A stretch of DNA of 64,000 bases from Iris pallida (GCA_029216955.1 JANAVB010004057.1:1-64000); one strand, 5' to 3'; positions 1 through 12,539 are shown, numbered from the stretch's first letter. Made by a program: numbers and translations. Notes: generated by a model from the letters alone, not told the origin.

Positions 1-40
1 TATAAAAAATAATATAAATATATAGTTATATTATATATAA

Positions 41-89
<49 letters not shown>

Positions 90-470
90 AATACACAAAT
101 ATATATATGAATTAAATATGTACCTTAGCACAAACACAAACACTAATTAACCTAAATGAAGAAGAAGAAGAAGAAATTTGAGGGGGTTTACATAAGACCA
201 TGCTCAAGCCGACGAACCTTGGATATTTTATCAATAAATTTGTTAGTTGTGTACTGAGACAATCTAGAAAATTCTGCCTAGTACCGCTTCATGGTCATGT
301 TTCCTTGTTCTAACTTGTTAAAGTCTTGTTCCTACTATCATAACTTAGTTGAGAAGAAGTACTATAACAGAAAGGCTTTTTTAAACATTGGCCAAGTGAT
401 TTTATTAGTTCCTTTTGCTCCCGTAAGGATCCTTTTCTGACCTTGCCACCAGTGGTGTGCAATGGAAACC
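1..470. other. AT-rich unassigned sequence with an (AT)n tract
   Basis: No coding signal. A near-perfect AT dinucleotide tract occupies about 44-85, inside generally AT-rich sequence. The stretch ends where an LTR-like terminus begins at 471. Confidence 0.6.
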
Positions 471-1537
471 TGTCATGACCCGTACCCGATATAAGGCCAC
501 GAGTATGAGACAACACCCAGCCTATGTCCTAACATCGGTGGTAGAATGCTGTCAAGGTATACTATAAAATATAACACATCACATGAATATGTATTATAAC
601 CTGTCAAAGATATCTCAACTCCAAAAGAAGGACAAATAATGATAATATTCGTTCTAAAAAACAATGACTATAAGGAGGATAAATAGCACGATAAAGATAT
701 AAAGACATGATATGAATATCCAGGAGAATCTAACATATACGTAACACAAGTCCAAATCCAGAGTCCAAGATTCAACCATCTCAATAACATAAGTCTCAAT
801 AATAACATACCCAGAGTCAGAGAGCTGGAGACAAATTTAGTACTAACAACCAGTCTAACTGAGTCGCTACTAGAGTCTCCTCAGCTGAAGCTAAACCCTC
901 CTGAATCAGTGTCTAATGGTCTACTCCTACTACGTCCGGAAAAAAAAATCCAGTTACGATTGGAGCAAAGTACACCACTAATAGCAATTCTAATAAATGA
1001 TATAAACCATGTAACAGTAAAAAGAGAGAATATACAAGACAATGTAACATGTACATGAATGTAGCAAAATATGGAAAGTTGTAAGTAAACATAATAGCAG
1101 GAAACATTACGTACAATAATCAGGAACTAACCATCTACGTGAGTCAGCACTAGTTTCATATGTTATCGGCTTAGAAACTTGTACGGAAATTTATGGCCTG
1201 GTTAATCATATGTGTGGTGTATGATTAACACTCACGGAGAATAATATCCTGCACGGGAAAGATATGACCACATATCTACACTACTACTCCCTACCTACGA
1301 TTGGTACAGTTGATCCAACCATGGTATGTTGGACACATAATTCTCTGAGAAGGTCACGAACCTTCACGGAATCAGTGTCTATATAATGCACGAGAACAAC
1401 AACGGGGCTTACACAAGTTATACCAAGGCATACAAAGAATAACATCTCATGATGGGATCCAAAAATACCAATCTGTGTAACCAATGTGTCAAAAAATCTA
1501 GGATATCATCACCAAATACAAAAAACATAGAAGATAT
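471..1537 (-). mobile_element. Truncated chromovirus-like LTR
   Basis: It begins TGTCATGACCCG, the TGT...CCC type of terminus seen at 11778, 24747 and 39152. The first 80 bases align by eye with 24747 onward (shared CACGAG, CCAGCCTA, ATCGG(T/C)GGTAGAA blocks). A second block near 1370-1460 (GTGTCTATA, AACATCTCATGAT) matches 25863-25945. The Sirevirus LTR at 1538 cuts it off, and I could not find the other side. Minus orientation is inferred from the better-preserved relatives. Family assignment (Tekay/Del type) is inference from terminus style. Confidence 0.5.
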
Positions 1538-2544
1538 TATAGGAACGAAATATAAAGCGCTATAATCTAGAGGGTGGGGGGTGAATAGAGTAGGCAGTAA
1601 AAAGATTAGCTATTAAAAATTGTTAGCAGCAAGTTCACAAAATATATCACAGATATGTAAATGCAAAGTAGAGAGCAGAAAGTAAACACAAAAACAATAA
1701 TGTATAGTGGTTTCCCTCTTGTGAGGACTAGTCCAGTCGGAAGAACTCTAGCATCCAGTTGAAATCCACTATGGAAAAATGCCACAAGTTTTCATGCAAA
1801 GTTCTTGCAACTTCTACAATGCGAGCTTTAATCTGAAGTACTCGACTAACTTCAATTGTGAAGTATCTTTCTTCAATCAAGCCTCTGATTAAAATTACTC
1901 TGAAACTTCTAGATCGTACCGTACTGGCAAATCAATTAGAGGATTATAACTGGTTTGGGATTTGAAAATGGAAAACTTAGGACACATTAGAATACCGTAG
2001 TAGGCTTAGAGCGAAGAGAAGAGAGGGTGTATTAAAATGATGGAAATTCTTCTCTATTTATAGATTTTTCAAAGGGAAAATTCGGACAGAATTCTTTGAG
2101 AGAATCTCGGCAGATAGCCGTTGCATCCGTAACTGCAGAGAAACTGGGTTAAAAAAATCCAACGTTCACTATCCGAACTCGGGGCAAATTCGGGCTGAAT
2201 TCTTTTGGTGTTTTGTTAGGGTTTTTGCAAATTGATTTTTGGCTTTTTGAAAAGTCAAGCAATTAGGAGCTTTTGTAAATAGGTTTATTTCTAAAACATA
2301 GGAATATTTTGAAATCATTTTGGGGTAGCCTATTTGCCAGTACAACTCGATATACATCGTATTTCTAGACTCAATAAATTATGAAAATTACATTGATAAA
2401 GGAAATACAAATCAATAACAAACTGGCTTCAAGTCTTGAATGGTAGCAGTAGCAGTTCTCAACAGTTGTCCTAGTAGCCCTTATATCGAGACATGGTTAG
2501 ATCAATTATTAAAATCAGGTTTGACCATGACCAATGGGCCAACA
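1538..2544 (-). repeat. 3' LTR of the Sirevirus-like element
   Basis: About 1.0 kb. 1541-2090 matches 6180-6710 by eye (shared AAAGCGCTATA, TTAGCAGCAAG / TTAGCAACAAG, TGATGGAAATTCTTCT). On the minus strand it starts TGTTGGCCC at 2544. A minus-strand TATA-type box (CTATAAATAG) lies at 2056-2065, fitting an LTR promoter. The outer edge reads TATAGGAAC where the partner has TGTAGGAA(C/T), so the terminal dinucleotide is mutated. Confidence 0.7.
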
Positions 2545-4562
2545 ATCTTCTCCATTTTGATAATTGACAAACCTTGACCGATATAACATCTTGATCTTGA
2601 TTTGAAAAAAATAACAAAATATGTAATGTACTGTTGTTCTGTACTTACTGTATCCTCTAAAAAAAATCTTGTATCCTGCAAAAGATGTTAGATCATTTTT
2701 CTCTCTCGTTGTCTCTTAGCAAAAATAATTGCAAAGCGAGAAGCTCCTCCGTAATTCATGCTTAAGAAACGAACGTTGCAGAAATACAAAAAATATATAA
2801 AGAATAATATATATTTCACAGGCAGTTCAATGAATGAAGCATAAACTAAGATAATGCTACACATAGAATAAAAGAGAGAAAAGTTCACACTGAAATAGTA
2901 AATGCATACTAATAGGAGTTTGAAAACGTATCAAATCAGTAAATAGATCAAGTACCATGGCTGTTTGAGATTTTGTATAAAAGAAAATAATTATAGCTCA
3001 GTAATTATCAAGATAGAGAAAATCAAGTAAACCTATGAAAATGAGAGAACCAAGAAGAATCATATTCTCTCATAAATCTACTATAAATCAAAATACCATG
3101 ACCAATGCATTAAGATATTTTAAATAAGAGATTATATGTCCATGACAAACTAGGTATACTACATATTAAAGGTATATATGAATTAAAACAATTAATTTAC
3201 TTCCCCTTAAATATGTGAATCTAGATCAAAAAGCAAAAATAGAAAATTATAAAATCTGAAGGATATCCAAGATATGCATCTTTAGCCTCTTTGATCAATG
3301 CATATAAAGTTCCAAACTTAAAACAAATATCATCTTTAGACAAGTAAAATAAATTTTCAATGAATATATGTTTAAAGATGAACAAATAAAATTGGACTAG
3401 ATAAATGCCCAAATAAATAGTACTAAAATCCAGAGAAATATTTCCAGAATGAGGTAAGTAATTCATCAAAATATAGATCTTCTTAAAATGAGATCAATCC
3501 AAGATTATAGATCAATTTAGAGAATACAAAATATAAGTATTCACTGGAATCGAAAAATCTCAAATAATACAATAATTTAAATCATTTGTAGCTATAAACA
3601 TAAGATGTATCAATTACATGTATCCTTATATGTGCTACAAAATCAATGGGTAATAATAAAATATAAAATATTTATAAATCAAATGTAGGACCTAGATACA
3701 CTGATGTGTTCTTGAACCTAGGGGACTAGGTTCAGTGCCTTGGATCCAGATTTAGACAATAGTTGCAAGTAGACCTTAAAAAATCTTAAGTCTATAAAGT
3801 ATTGATTACTCTAGGTCAGCTGTAGGGGTTCTGTCCCAGCTAACGAAGGTCCATAGGGGGATGCTTAAGTACCGCTTCGCTTTAGCCGTAGCCATGGTGA
3901 CAGACAGACCCTTTGTAGGCTTGTACCCAAAATGATCTCTATTTTTAAGAACTTAGATCTAAAGGAATATATGTCGTATCATAAATCATGATCGAAATCC
4001 AAAATACCTAACTATAAGATAAGTAAATACCCAAAGAATGAATAAGGAATAATCATACGATTAAGATACTAAAACTATTTTTCAAGAAGCTTTCATACTG
4101 CACTATAGAGGTAAATATATAAAAGATGTATACTAAAAATGTGCACTAATAAATTAAAAAGATAAAACACAAGATCATAAAAAAATGATATGCATACTTT
4201 ATAAATGAAGACAAAAGATATGCATGGATAAAAATAAGCCAGACAAATAGAAAAGCTACTTAGTGTGACATAATGACATAATATTTGAGATAGTAACTAG
4301 CCGTACAAATGTATTTCAAGAACATTATCCTAAGCATGCTAGAACATGTATCACACTAGTTTATATAACATAACAAAAATAAGCACTTCTAGTAAGAAAT
4401 AGTGAAAAATTATTAACGACATGCAAGATTCTATAGTTCTAGCTATATAGGAAGAATTGTTTAGCATGTTACCGAAGTGGTTCTATTGACCACACTTGTG
4501 TTGGCGCAATTGCTTGGAAGATGACCTTTGAAGCTTTACAATCGCCAACATATTCCATGGTT
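2545..4562. other. Degenerate Sirevirus interior without coding
   Basis: AT-rich sequence where the pol region of the copia element should be. No open frame above about 80 codons and no RT or integrase motif seen on either strand. Short AT-rich direct repeats only. Confidence 0.5.
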
Positions 4563-5105
4563 CTATGGCTTAGCATAGGATGCTCCACCTACAATATTAC
4601 ACGAAGACTTTGGTATCCATGTAAACTTGAATCCACATTGGTTAGCTTTGGGAACCCATTTCCACAAGTTCATATCAACAAGTTTTTTAATCTGACAACG
4701 ATTAGAAATATGTCCATTCATACCAAAATAATGACAGAAAGCATTAACATTAGTGCTATGTGAAGCAGTATGAGAATGTACAATGGTGTTGTATGATGTA
4801 CGTGGATACTTATAGTAGAAAGCATGATACTGTTTAACCGTAGCTGTGCAAGATTCTTTTTGAATCCTGGGTTGTGTAACATGTCTTGTGTATGACTGTG
4901 TCTTGGGTTGAACAACTTGTTTACCCAATTTTATCTCTAACTTTTTAGAGATTGTGCAAGCCTCGTTAACAATTAATGAGTCTATTCTCTGTGTAGCAAT
5001 GCTATACTTCTTCTTCTCTGCTTCATAAGCTTCATTGAGTTTTGCATGCTCTTGTGTCATCTTATTAATGCATTCTTGAGCATCTTGCAAACTCAGCTTA
5101 ATCAT
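4563..5105 (-). pseudogene. Sirevirus-like gag fragment, C-terminal with zinc knuckle
   Basis: Gag of a copia element would coat the RNA in cytoplasmic particles. This 180-residue open frame has a lysine- and glutamate-rich helical N-terminal third (residues about 5-60). It then has a CCHC-like knuckle, CHYFGMNGHISNRC, whose second cysteine is replaced by Phe. A GFKFTWIPKSS segment follows, which resembles the conserved WVPK motif downstream of the knuckle in Sirevirus gags. It lies 3' of the N-terminal gag fragment at 5453-5899 but in a different frame, so at least one frameshift separates them. A start codon in the track is incidental. Confidence 0.65.
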
Positions 5106-5452
5106 AGATAGCTCATTTATCTCACTAGCAGTGGCATCATCTCTAATCTTATTAAATAGAGAAGAGAGAACAACCTTTCATTCTCAAGCTTATAAGCCTT
5201 AACCTCTTTTCGAGACTGCTTATACTTATCTAATACTTTCTTGTGTTCTTCCAATAGATCACTGAAAGCATGAGATAACTCATCATAAGAAAATTTACTA
5301 TAAAGAGAATTATTTTGTACCTCGTTACATAATGCTATTGTGCATATATTTGCGGCTTGATGAGGTCTCTCCTCTTTTTTTGAATCGCTTGCTCACCATA
5401 TGCTCGTGGTAGCGTACTTGTGAGACGATGATCTTCCTTCGTTTGGTCGTTC

Positions 5453-5899
5453 TTAGCGATTCTCTTCTTTAGTAATAGTAGGGCAATATTTCGTTATATG
5501 GCCTGATCTTCTGAAGTTGTAGTATACAATCTTTTCTTCAAATAATGGGTTGTGTTGTACCTCAAATCCCAATGCCATTATGCAAGGATTTTCTTTGTCT
5601 TTGGAGTTGCTAGCTTCACTTTCATACCTGTTCTCATGAGTATTATTAAGCAGTTTCCAGATTTCATGAGATATAGTACAAGTAGAAATAAGATTGAATA
5701 TATTTATATATAGAGCACAATAAAAAACATACATTGCTTTTGCATCAAGGCTAGCTAATTTTTTCTCTTCCTTCGTGTGACTATAATAAGGCTTGTTAAT
5801 AATAGAGGAAGTAAGAATAGAGGTGATTGTAGGCTTTTTGTAGCTATTAATAATAATTGACCAGAGATTAAAGTCTAGTGACTTCAAATAATAGCTCAT
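5453..5899 (-). pseudogene. Sirevirus-like gag fragment, N-terminal (UBN2-type)
   Basis: A 148-residue frame with the LDFNLWSII segment and a block ending HEIWKLLNNTHE, the pattern of UBN2/DUF4219 gag domains in copia elements (nucleocapsid function). The C-terminal part has a decayed knuckle, YYNFRRSGHITKYC, that has lost its first cysteines. It is the upstream half of the same minus-strand gag as 4563-5105. About 350 bases between them are frameshifted. The 5' LTR and PBS sit about 180 bases upstream, consistent with the gag start of the element. It is not functional. Confidence 0.65.
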
Positions 5900-6068
5900 A
5901 CCTGTTTTTCAGTTTGTGTAATTGGTACCATCAAATAATGGAGGTCTATTTGTGGCCTGGCCTTCACTTGTGAATTTTATAGTTTCTATGTATGATATAG
6001 TGATCTATGCAATAACAATATAGATGAGAATATAATAACAACGTTACCTCGCTTTACCTGTATAACCC

Positions 6069-6082
6069 TCTATGATACCAAT
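6069..6082 (-). other. Primer-binding site of the Sirevirus-like element
   Basis: The minus strand reads ...TTCCTACA-AT-TGGTATCATAGAG just inside the LTR. TGGTATCA matches the initiator-Met tRNA primer site used by most plant copia elements; the rest has diverged. Confidence 0.65.
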
Positions 6083-6712
6083 TGTAGGAACAATTGGAAT
6101 TAGAATATAATAATTGATAATGAGGATCTGCTCCAAGGATGTTAAGACAAATAATAGAGTCCTTGCTCTATTCCAAATGTAGGAATGAAATGTAAAGCGC
6201 TATACTCTAGAAGAGGGGTAAATAGAGCAGGCAGTGAAAAAAATTAGCTACTAAAAATTGTTAGCAACAAGATCATAAAATATATATATCACAGATATGT
6301 AAATGAAAAATAGAGAGCAGAGAGCAAACGCAAACACAAAAATGTATACTGGTTTACCTCTTGTGAGTATTAGTCCAATCCGAAGAACTTTAGCTTCTCG
6401 TTGTAATCTGCTATGGAAAAATGCCGCGTTTTCATGCAAAGTTCTTGCAACTTCTATAATGCAAGCTTTGATCCGAAGTACTCGACCAACTCTAATTGTG
6501 AAGTGTCTTTCTTCAATCAAGCCTCTGATTACAATCACTCTGAAACTTCTAGACCGTACCGTACTGACAACTCGACTAGAGGATTGTAACTGGCTTGGAA
6601 TTTGAAAATAAAAGCTTAGAACAATTTGGAATACCGTAGTAGGCTTAGAGAGAAGAGAAGAGAGATGTGTATTGAAATGATGGAAATTCTTCTTTATTTA
6701 TAGGTTTTCCAA
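6083..6712 (-). repeat. 5' LTR of the Sirevirus-like element (interrupted)
   Basis: Homologous to 1538-2090. It carries two copies of the terminal TGTAGGAA motif, at 6083 and about 6177; the 94 bases between have no counterpart in the 3' LTR. It stops abruptly at CCAA before the CACTAC terminus at 6713. Confidence 0.65.
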
Positions 6713-9055
6713 CACTACAAGAAATGCAGGTATCCGTGACAAATAATTTGTGACAAGTGTCAAACTTGTCACTGAAAGGGATATTTTTTGACAAATATTT
6801 TTTGTTGTCACTCATAATTTGATTCTGTGACAACAGTTTTTTCCGTCACAAAGTTAAATCATTTAGTGACCATATTTTTATTGGTCGTCATTTAATGTTG
6901 TCACTGAAATAAAATTTCAATTTTATACTTATGTCAAAGACAAGTTATGTGTGATAAGTAAAAATACTTGTCACTTAAGGGTTTTTTATAGTTGCAAGAA
7001 AATATTATTTTCACATAAAAGTTTTAACCATAAGACTAAAATTTTATTCTTGACACTTAAAAGTTTCTTTTAGTTACCAAATTATTGTTTATCACACAAA
7101 AGTATTAGTCACAAAGAAGAAATCTATTTCTTGTAACAAAAACTTAAAGTAACTTTAAGAAAAGTTAAATAAACAAAATATTTTGACTTTGATACTATTT
7201 TGACATTAATATTTAATTTGTAACTGGATTGACCATACCAAAAATATTCATGTGAAATATCACAATCCTAACTAGCTGTAACATCTTTTGGCCTATAAAA
7301 AACATGTTACAATTTAAAATACAATATGCTCCCATATTATACTATCCTATACAATTTAGAATACAATCCGGCTCTACATATTTAATTTGTAACTTAAAGT
7401 CCGAACCGGATTTGGACTTAATATACTATCCTATATATGGATAATTAAATGTCTATAAATATAATTTGCTACCAGTACCCGCTTTCCCACGCTCCTTTTC
7501 TCCACGAAATATTTAGAACACTAGCAATTCCCGGCAATTCCCTCCCCCCTTGTTCTGCAATAAATTTTTTGATGCCAAATTTCATTCCCCCTCATTCCCG
7601 CTACATATTCCCCCTATTTTTTCATTGAAGGGCACCTCTCAAAATCTCTTTCCCTCCTAAAAAAATCAATTGAAGAAGAGGTATGGGTTCTCTCTCACTT
7701 CTATAATTTTTTTTCTATCCTTGAATGATATTGAACCCTAAAATTCTTCTACTCTCAGGACCGACCTTCTCCATTGTCTATCCTACTGTTGGCGCAATCG
7801 TTTCCCAAATGAAGCCGGAAGCCTCTCGAGGAGGAGGATATATAGCCATTGTCATCATCATAGAATTCTTAAGGTGCGTGTGTCTAAAATTTACTAATTG
7901 AAAAACTTTCTGTGATTTTAATGTTGGAATTAACTAGTTCTACTTATATATATTTGCATGTCTCTTTGTGTTGTATATGTTGAATTATACAGCACGATAA
8001 AATTGTTTACAACACGACAAAATTATTTACTTCGAATTTTTTCTAAAATATATAAAGATTATGATTTCAAACCCTCAATTTTAGTTCCAAAAATTAGGAA
8101 TTGAGAAATTATCTAGTTACAGAAATATCAGGAAATATTTATATCTTCAATTTGAAGATGACGAATTAGCAAAGAATAAGAATTAAACGGATAAGATGCT
8201 AATTCCCTCTTTTATTCTAGTAAAAACAGTCCAGAATAGACAGATACATGAATTATAAACATTTACCTCTGCCATGCCAACCCAGTACAAGGTAACTTCC
8301 TAAAGTCTCAGAGCGTCAACATCCTTTATCTGCTCCATCATTATTTGTGGGTAGCTACATAGAAAAAAGGTTACAAAAAGAAGGAAACGCACCAGAGATA
8401 GGATCAGAGTAATCACAATTATATAATACCATACATTGTAGAAAATCAAAAAAGGAAGAAAAAAAATCTATTTTTACAAATATAAATAGGCTGCATACAT
8501 AGAAGCCAATTTGATAGGGAAACTTTTAATATATTTTTTACTTTGTAGTTAACCATGTTTTCCAGTTTTATTCGACCATGGTAAAGCTAATCAAATATTT
8601 GAAAATAGATATTGATATTCAGCTTGAATATATTCAGATAATACATTATGACTTTCTCTCCTAACTGCACATTCTCATATCCACTCATGGAGAAAGTATT
8701 AACCTCTTCCACCTTATCTATGCCTCAAGAAATACCCTTACCCTTAGAACATAAATGTATGCCTTAGGACATCTTTAACTCTCTATTACTTGTTGTTTTC
8801 TTAATGTACACAACACAATTAATTTAGACCACCAAAAGAACATACAAGCTTTATATATATAGTGTTCTTGCTTCTTTTTTTCTGGCAAACTAATTATCCA
8901 AATTCACACCATCAAGTGAATGGAGGTGTATGAAACAAAAGAAACCAAATTTATGTTATGTGTATGACATGCTAACTAAACCTTGTAATCGGAAGAGAAG
9001 ATGGGATTGAATAAATTATCCATTGATCTTCCCAGAACTTGTTTGCCATGACAAA
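6713..9055 (+). mobile_element. CACTA (En/Spm-like) transposon 5' end
   Basis: Starts CACTACAAGAAAT, a canonical CACTA terminus, inserted in the Sirevirus LTR (candidate 3-bp target CAA). Subterminal short repeats of TTGTGACAAG / CTTGTCAC type recur in both orientations over about 6735-7110, the hallmark transposase-binding region. From 7490 the sequence looks like a promoter and leader, with a C/T-rich stretch, a GAG|GTATGG donor at 7680 and an ACTCTCAG|GA acceptor near 7758. A GGTGCGTG donor follows at about 7873. No transposase ORF follows and no matching right terminus was found, so the element is truncated. Confidence 0.65.
7100..9055. other. Non-coding body of the truncated CACTA element
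   Basis: AT-rich; leader-like exon and intron signals at 7490-7875, nothing coding afterwards. The boundary to the next LTR-like unit near 9055 is approximate. Confidence 0.35.
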
Positions 9056-9589
9056 AGATTAACAAAATTTTTGTATATTAAACGTAAAAAGAGTACAATC
9101 GATTCCTAAATAGAAGATCTAAGTACAAAATTTCTAGAAAAGTGTGATGGTGGAGATATTGCACTGCATCGGCTCCTTTACTCCGTTGACGATCTGACGA
9201 CGAGTTGAACTTGTTTTGGCTTTCTGGTGCTGGTGATTGAAACTCTAGAGTTACCAATCAAGAGGGTACCAAAATTAAAGATTTCAAATCCTCTTTATCG
9301 AAGGAAAACTCCTCCTATTTATAGGAGGAAGCATATATGCGATGTGCATAAGGATTGTGCAAATACGCTGCATGGGAAGATATGGAAGAATCTTGAGGCG
9401 GTCAAGGTAAGGGCTACTGCTGAGTTGACATGTGGTAGGTACGAGGATTTTCTTTTATCGAGATCTTTGGAGAGTTATCAATATAACTAAATAAACAACA
9501 TGTGGCGTGTGCTTATTTGTTGATCAGATGAACCTAAGCAGATTCTGTTCCTATCCTCGAAGTTGGATTTTGTCTTATCTTAGAGGGCT

Positions 9590-9750
9590 ATTGGTTTAAA
9601 CAAACCAGTTGGATATGGTTCTCGTCCATAAGAATAAACTCCATCCTTATCTGTGGTTTAAACAAACCGATAAGATATTGCTCTTACAACAGAATCAAAC
9701 TCTGTCTTATCTTAAGAGCAACGGTTTAAACAAATCGATAGGGTGGTATA
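9590..9750. repeat. Three spaced copies of a GGTTTAAACAAACC palindrome
   Basis: GGTTTAAACAAACC-type motifs at about 9594, 9657 and 9723, each followed by AG/GATA and a TCTTATC or TCTCGTCC stretch; spacing about 63-66 bases. GTTTAAAC is palindromic. Confidence 0.6.
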
Positions 9751-9879
9751 CTGAAAGATATAAGCACCCACCTAGCCACGTGGAGCCATGTCACTTCGTA
9801 AGACTGCGTCACTATACGAGCTGTACTTCTGACAGAGCTTTTGATGCCACTGCGCTTCTGAGCGACAAGCGGGCTTATG

Positions 9880-10080
9880 CTTTAGGCGATGGAGTCACTG
9901 CACTTTAAGGGCTACGAGTGGACTGTGTTTTAGGCAATGGAGTCACTGTGCTTCAGGGCAACGAGTAGACTGAGCTTCAAGCAACGGAGTCACTGTGCTT
10001 TAGGACGACGAGTGGACTGTGCTTCAGGCAATAAAGTCACTGTGCTTTAGGGCGACAAGTGGACTTGGTTTCAAAGATAA
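9880..10080. repeat. 48-bp tandem repeat, about four units
   Basis: Units of GGAGTCACTG...GACGAGTGGACTG recur with a 48-base period, each differing by a few substitutions; looser relatives continue to about 10200. Confidence 0.75.
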
Positions 10081-10530
10081 GGGATCTACTGCACTTTTGG
10101 GCAATAATTAGACTTGATCTTGAAGACGGAAGAGCCACTGTGCTTGTGGATGATGAATAGACTTGGTCTTGAAGTCAAAAGAGCCACTGGGCCTAAGTTG
10201 AAGCGAAGACGCTGTGTGAAGGAGTGAGCTAGCTGCACTTCTGAATCGAAGTGAGGGCGCAGTATGAAGGCTGTGCTTCTGAATCGAGGGAGCTAGTTTC
10301 TGTCAAAGTCTTTAAGAGCATTTAATTACTGCTCTTCTTGATGGACGAGTCGGTCGTCCTCTTCTTTAATTTTTGCCGTTATTTGCAGAATTCAAGAAGT
10401 TTGTGGCCTAGAACTCAGTAAAATGAACCTATTAAACGAGGTTCGTTGTATTGAGTTCTAGGTTCATCCCATTAATTTGGACATCTTTGACCGACGACCA
10501 CGTGGCATGTAGGTTGGACCACACTCACCC

Positions 10531-10538
10531 TATATAAA
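10531..10538 (+). promoter_or_regulatory. TATA box behind the Tat-like LTR (first)
   Basis: CACCC-TATATAAA-GGG on the plus strand, opposite to the LTR's own promoter direction. A C/T-rich leader follows. Downstream only short frames exist: 26 codons from ATG 10640, and 67 codons from 10721. This mirrors the first antisense TATA of the intact Tat element at 49959. Confidence 0.5.
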
Positions 10539-10980
10539 GGGAAGCTTTTCTCAAGAGTTGTCTTCCTCTTTTAGCATTCCCAACGCTATGCTTGATCCTG
10601 ACTTAGCTTCGAACGGTCATTGGACAAGTCGGCTGTTGGTTATGGATCCCTTCATTCAAAGAAGTTATAAATTTGTAGAAGAACAACTGCTGAGTTTTGA
10701 GATGCACTTGAGCATTTAACGTGAGGAGTTCGAACCTGAACAACATCTTGGACGTCTTCGAGGTCCAGGCTACCGAGTTTGGATTTAATGCCAATTCGAA
10801 GTGCCACAGGTTGTGCTCTGCCCTGCTCATCAATGACGGCCGTGGTGCAAGCAGGAGCTGTATCTTCGCTCTAGCTATAACTGCTTCATTAGCCATATTG
10901 GAGTTCCTCCATGTCTGGCTGTGAAGTTGTTTGCTCTGACATTGTTGCGTATCTGGGGGGTTACGCGTCTGTGAAGATTA

Positions 10981-10993
10981 TCCCCCCCCCCCC
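10981..10993. repeat. Poly-C tract in C-rich stretch
   Basis: A run of about 13 C, followed by AAACCCCC and AATCCCC blocks up to about 11050. The minus strand is a polypurine G run. Confidence 0.7.
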
Positions 10994-11559
10994 TTGTATG
11001 GGATTCTGTGAAGATAAACCCCCTTGTAGTAAAGATTAATCCCCATGTAGATTCATAGGAGTTTTATTTCTTTTCATATAATCACGAAGAATCTGCCATT
11101 GGTCCATGTAGACATGATTTTAATAAGAGAACTCTTATGTACTTTCTGTTGTATGTCTTCGTGGCTTGAATTTTTTGTCTGCGCGTTTGGGTATCTGTAC
11201 TCTTTTATGAAGCCGGGTATAGTAAGAACACCACATGTGCTTTTGAATACCTGAGCTTTTTCATGCTTCTACAAGATCCCCTTCAAAGTGTTTCAAACTT
11301 GAGTCAAGTTCGGAATACTTTGAACAAAAGCATGACACGTGTCCTTTTCAAGCGAATGCTCGGTATGCCTACTGACAGGCTGTCGTCACGCTTAGGCTTC
11401 GATATTAAATGCCTTGAGCCATCGCTCCATTAAAGTTGATCTTAACTCCTCGTTTCTAGGGAACGCTCATCACGATCTCAACTTTTTGTTCCCACTTTGT
11501 TCGAAGAGTTTCCTCGATCACAAAGCGTTTCGCCTTCTTTCGCTGACGTGGCTGCACCC

Positions 11560-11567
11560 TATAAGTA
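11560..11567 (+). promoter_or_regulatory. TATA box of the PMD pseudogene
   Basis: CACCC-TATAAGTA-GGGG lies 105 bases upstream of the ATG at 11672, with a pyrimidine-rich leader between. The CACCCTATA context is shared with the TATA box at 10531. Confidence 0.6.
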
Positions 11568-11671
11568 GGGGTCGTTGGGGAGAGAAAAAAACTTTCTTGG
11601 TTTCACCTACCTTCCTACAGAAGCTTTTCGTTAAAGTCTTCTTCCTTTTTCAAACCCTAACTTTTTCTGCA

Positions 11672-11777
11672 ATGGCTTCCAAGAAATCAAGAATCCCGAA
11701 AGCTCCCGCGGCGAGCTCTAAGAAGACTAGTGGGGCAGCGGCTAGCCCTTGACCTGCTGCAGTGACTACAAGGCGGG
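11672..11777 (+). pseudogene. PMD protein gene, exon 1 first part
   Basis: The frame starts at ATG 11672 (context GCAATGGCT). It encodes a short basic, Ala/Ser/Lys-rich N-terminus (MASKKSRIPKAP...), like the disordered leader that usually precedes plant mobile domain proteins. A TGA occurs at 11750-11752, then the same frame continues ...TTRR up to 11777, where an LTR terminus (TGTCACGCCCC) begins. The coding sequence appears to resume at 15633 (RRVSQQAR...). AGGCGGG before the insertion and AGACGAG after it could be a decayed target duplication. Joining across the insertion is inference. Confidence 0.55.
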
Positions 11778-12539
11778 TGTCACGCCCCAGAACCAGAATA
11801 CTGGTAAGTAGGGAAGGACCAGGCCAGCTATGTAATACCAAAGTACTCCAGTACTCTGAAATAACGTATAAGTTGTCAAGACATGGGGGTTACTACTACA
11901 AGCCAACAGTCAATCCAAGGTCGAATGATCCTAGGTATCTCAATCACAGACAAATATGCAAAGTAGAAGAGATATGATCATCAGACATAAAATAGTAAAG
12001 CATCCCAAACTATATATACATGAATGATCATGAAGCTAGTAATACAAAGTAAAGAACTAGCAAAAGTAATAGTAATATATGATAAGCTCTAGCTATAGTC
12101 TAGAATACACACATCATGTTTAGGCCCGTAAGCTAAATATCAATATCCAAAACATGAGTTAAACCCGTGCTCGAAGGCTAAACACCACAAAGAATAATGT
12201 ACATAACTATTGGGAGATGATATAGGAAAACCCACTATGGTACTCTGGTGCTCCGGGTAGTCACCGTCGAGTAGATGATACGGAAGATCCTTTGGGCTCC
12301 TCTATCAATCTGGACAAATAAAACCAGTAGGATCAGATCCCCAATAGCAAGTACCACAAAAGAAGCCAAAGCTATGAACTAAAACCAGCAATAACTAACA
12401 TAGTAATGGATAGAGTCAGAAAAAAGTAAATACGGATCGAGACTTGTGCACTACCAACGCACTTATCCCGATAATAGAAAAGACAATAAGCAAAACGACA
12501 TGGAGCATAGGGTAAATAATATGTGACATAATATAAACT

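Larger units (their letters stand above)
1538..6712 (-). mobile_element. Gutted Sirevirus-like Ty1/copia retrotransposon
   Basis: Direct repeats at 1538-2544 and 6083-6710 act as 3' and 5' LTRs of a minus-strand element. The inner edge of the left repeat is preceded (minus strand) by a purine-rich tract AAAATGGAGAAGATTG, a typical Sirevirus PPT, and the LTR then starts TGTTGGCCC. The inner edge of the right repeat is followed by a TGGTATCA primer-binding site. Between them only gag remnants survive; protease, integrase, RT and RNase H are missing. The CACTA end at 6713 cuts the 5' LTR. Confidence 0.75.
9060..10480 (-). mobile_element. Tat-like LTR remnant with internal tandem repeats
   Basis: Contains a palindromic TATA block CTCCTATTTATAGGAG at about 9314-9330, placed as CTCTATTTATAGAG is in the intact Tat LTR at 48930. 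AGAGTACAAT near its left edge is shared with 23840. It is full of internal tandem repeats (9590-9750, 9880-10080), as is the 48759 LTR (32-bp units). The right edge and the PPT could not be fixed. Assignment is by architecture rather than alignment. Confidence 0.4.

Noticed and set aside
3221..3469. 82-codon frame in AT-rich sequence
   Set aside because: Hydrophobic AT-driven composition; chance frame inside the gutted copia interior.
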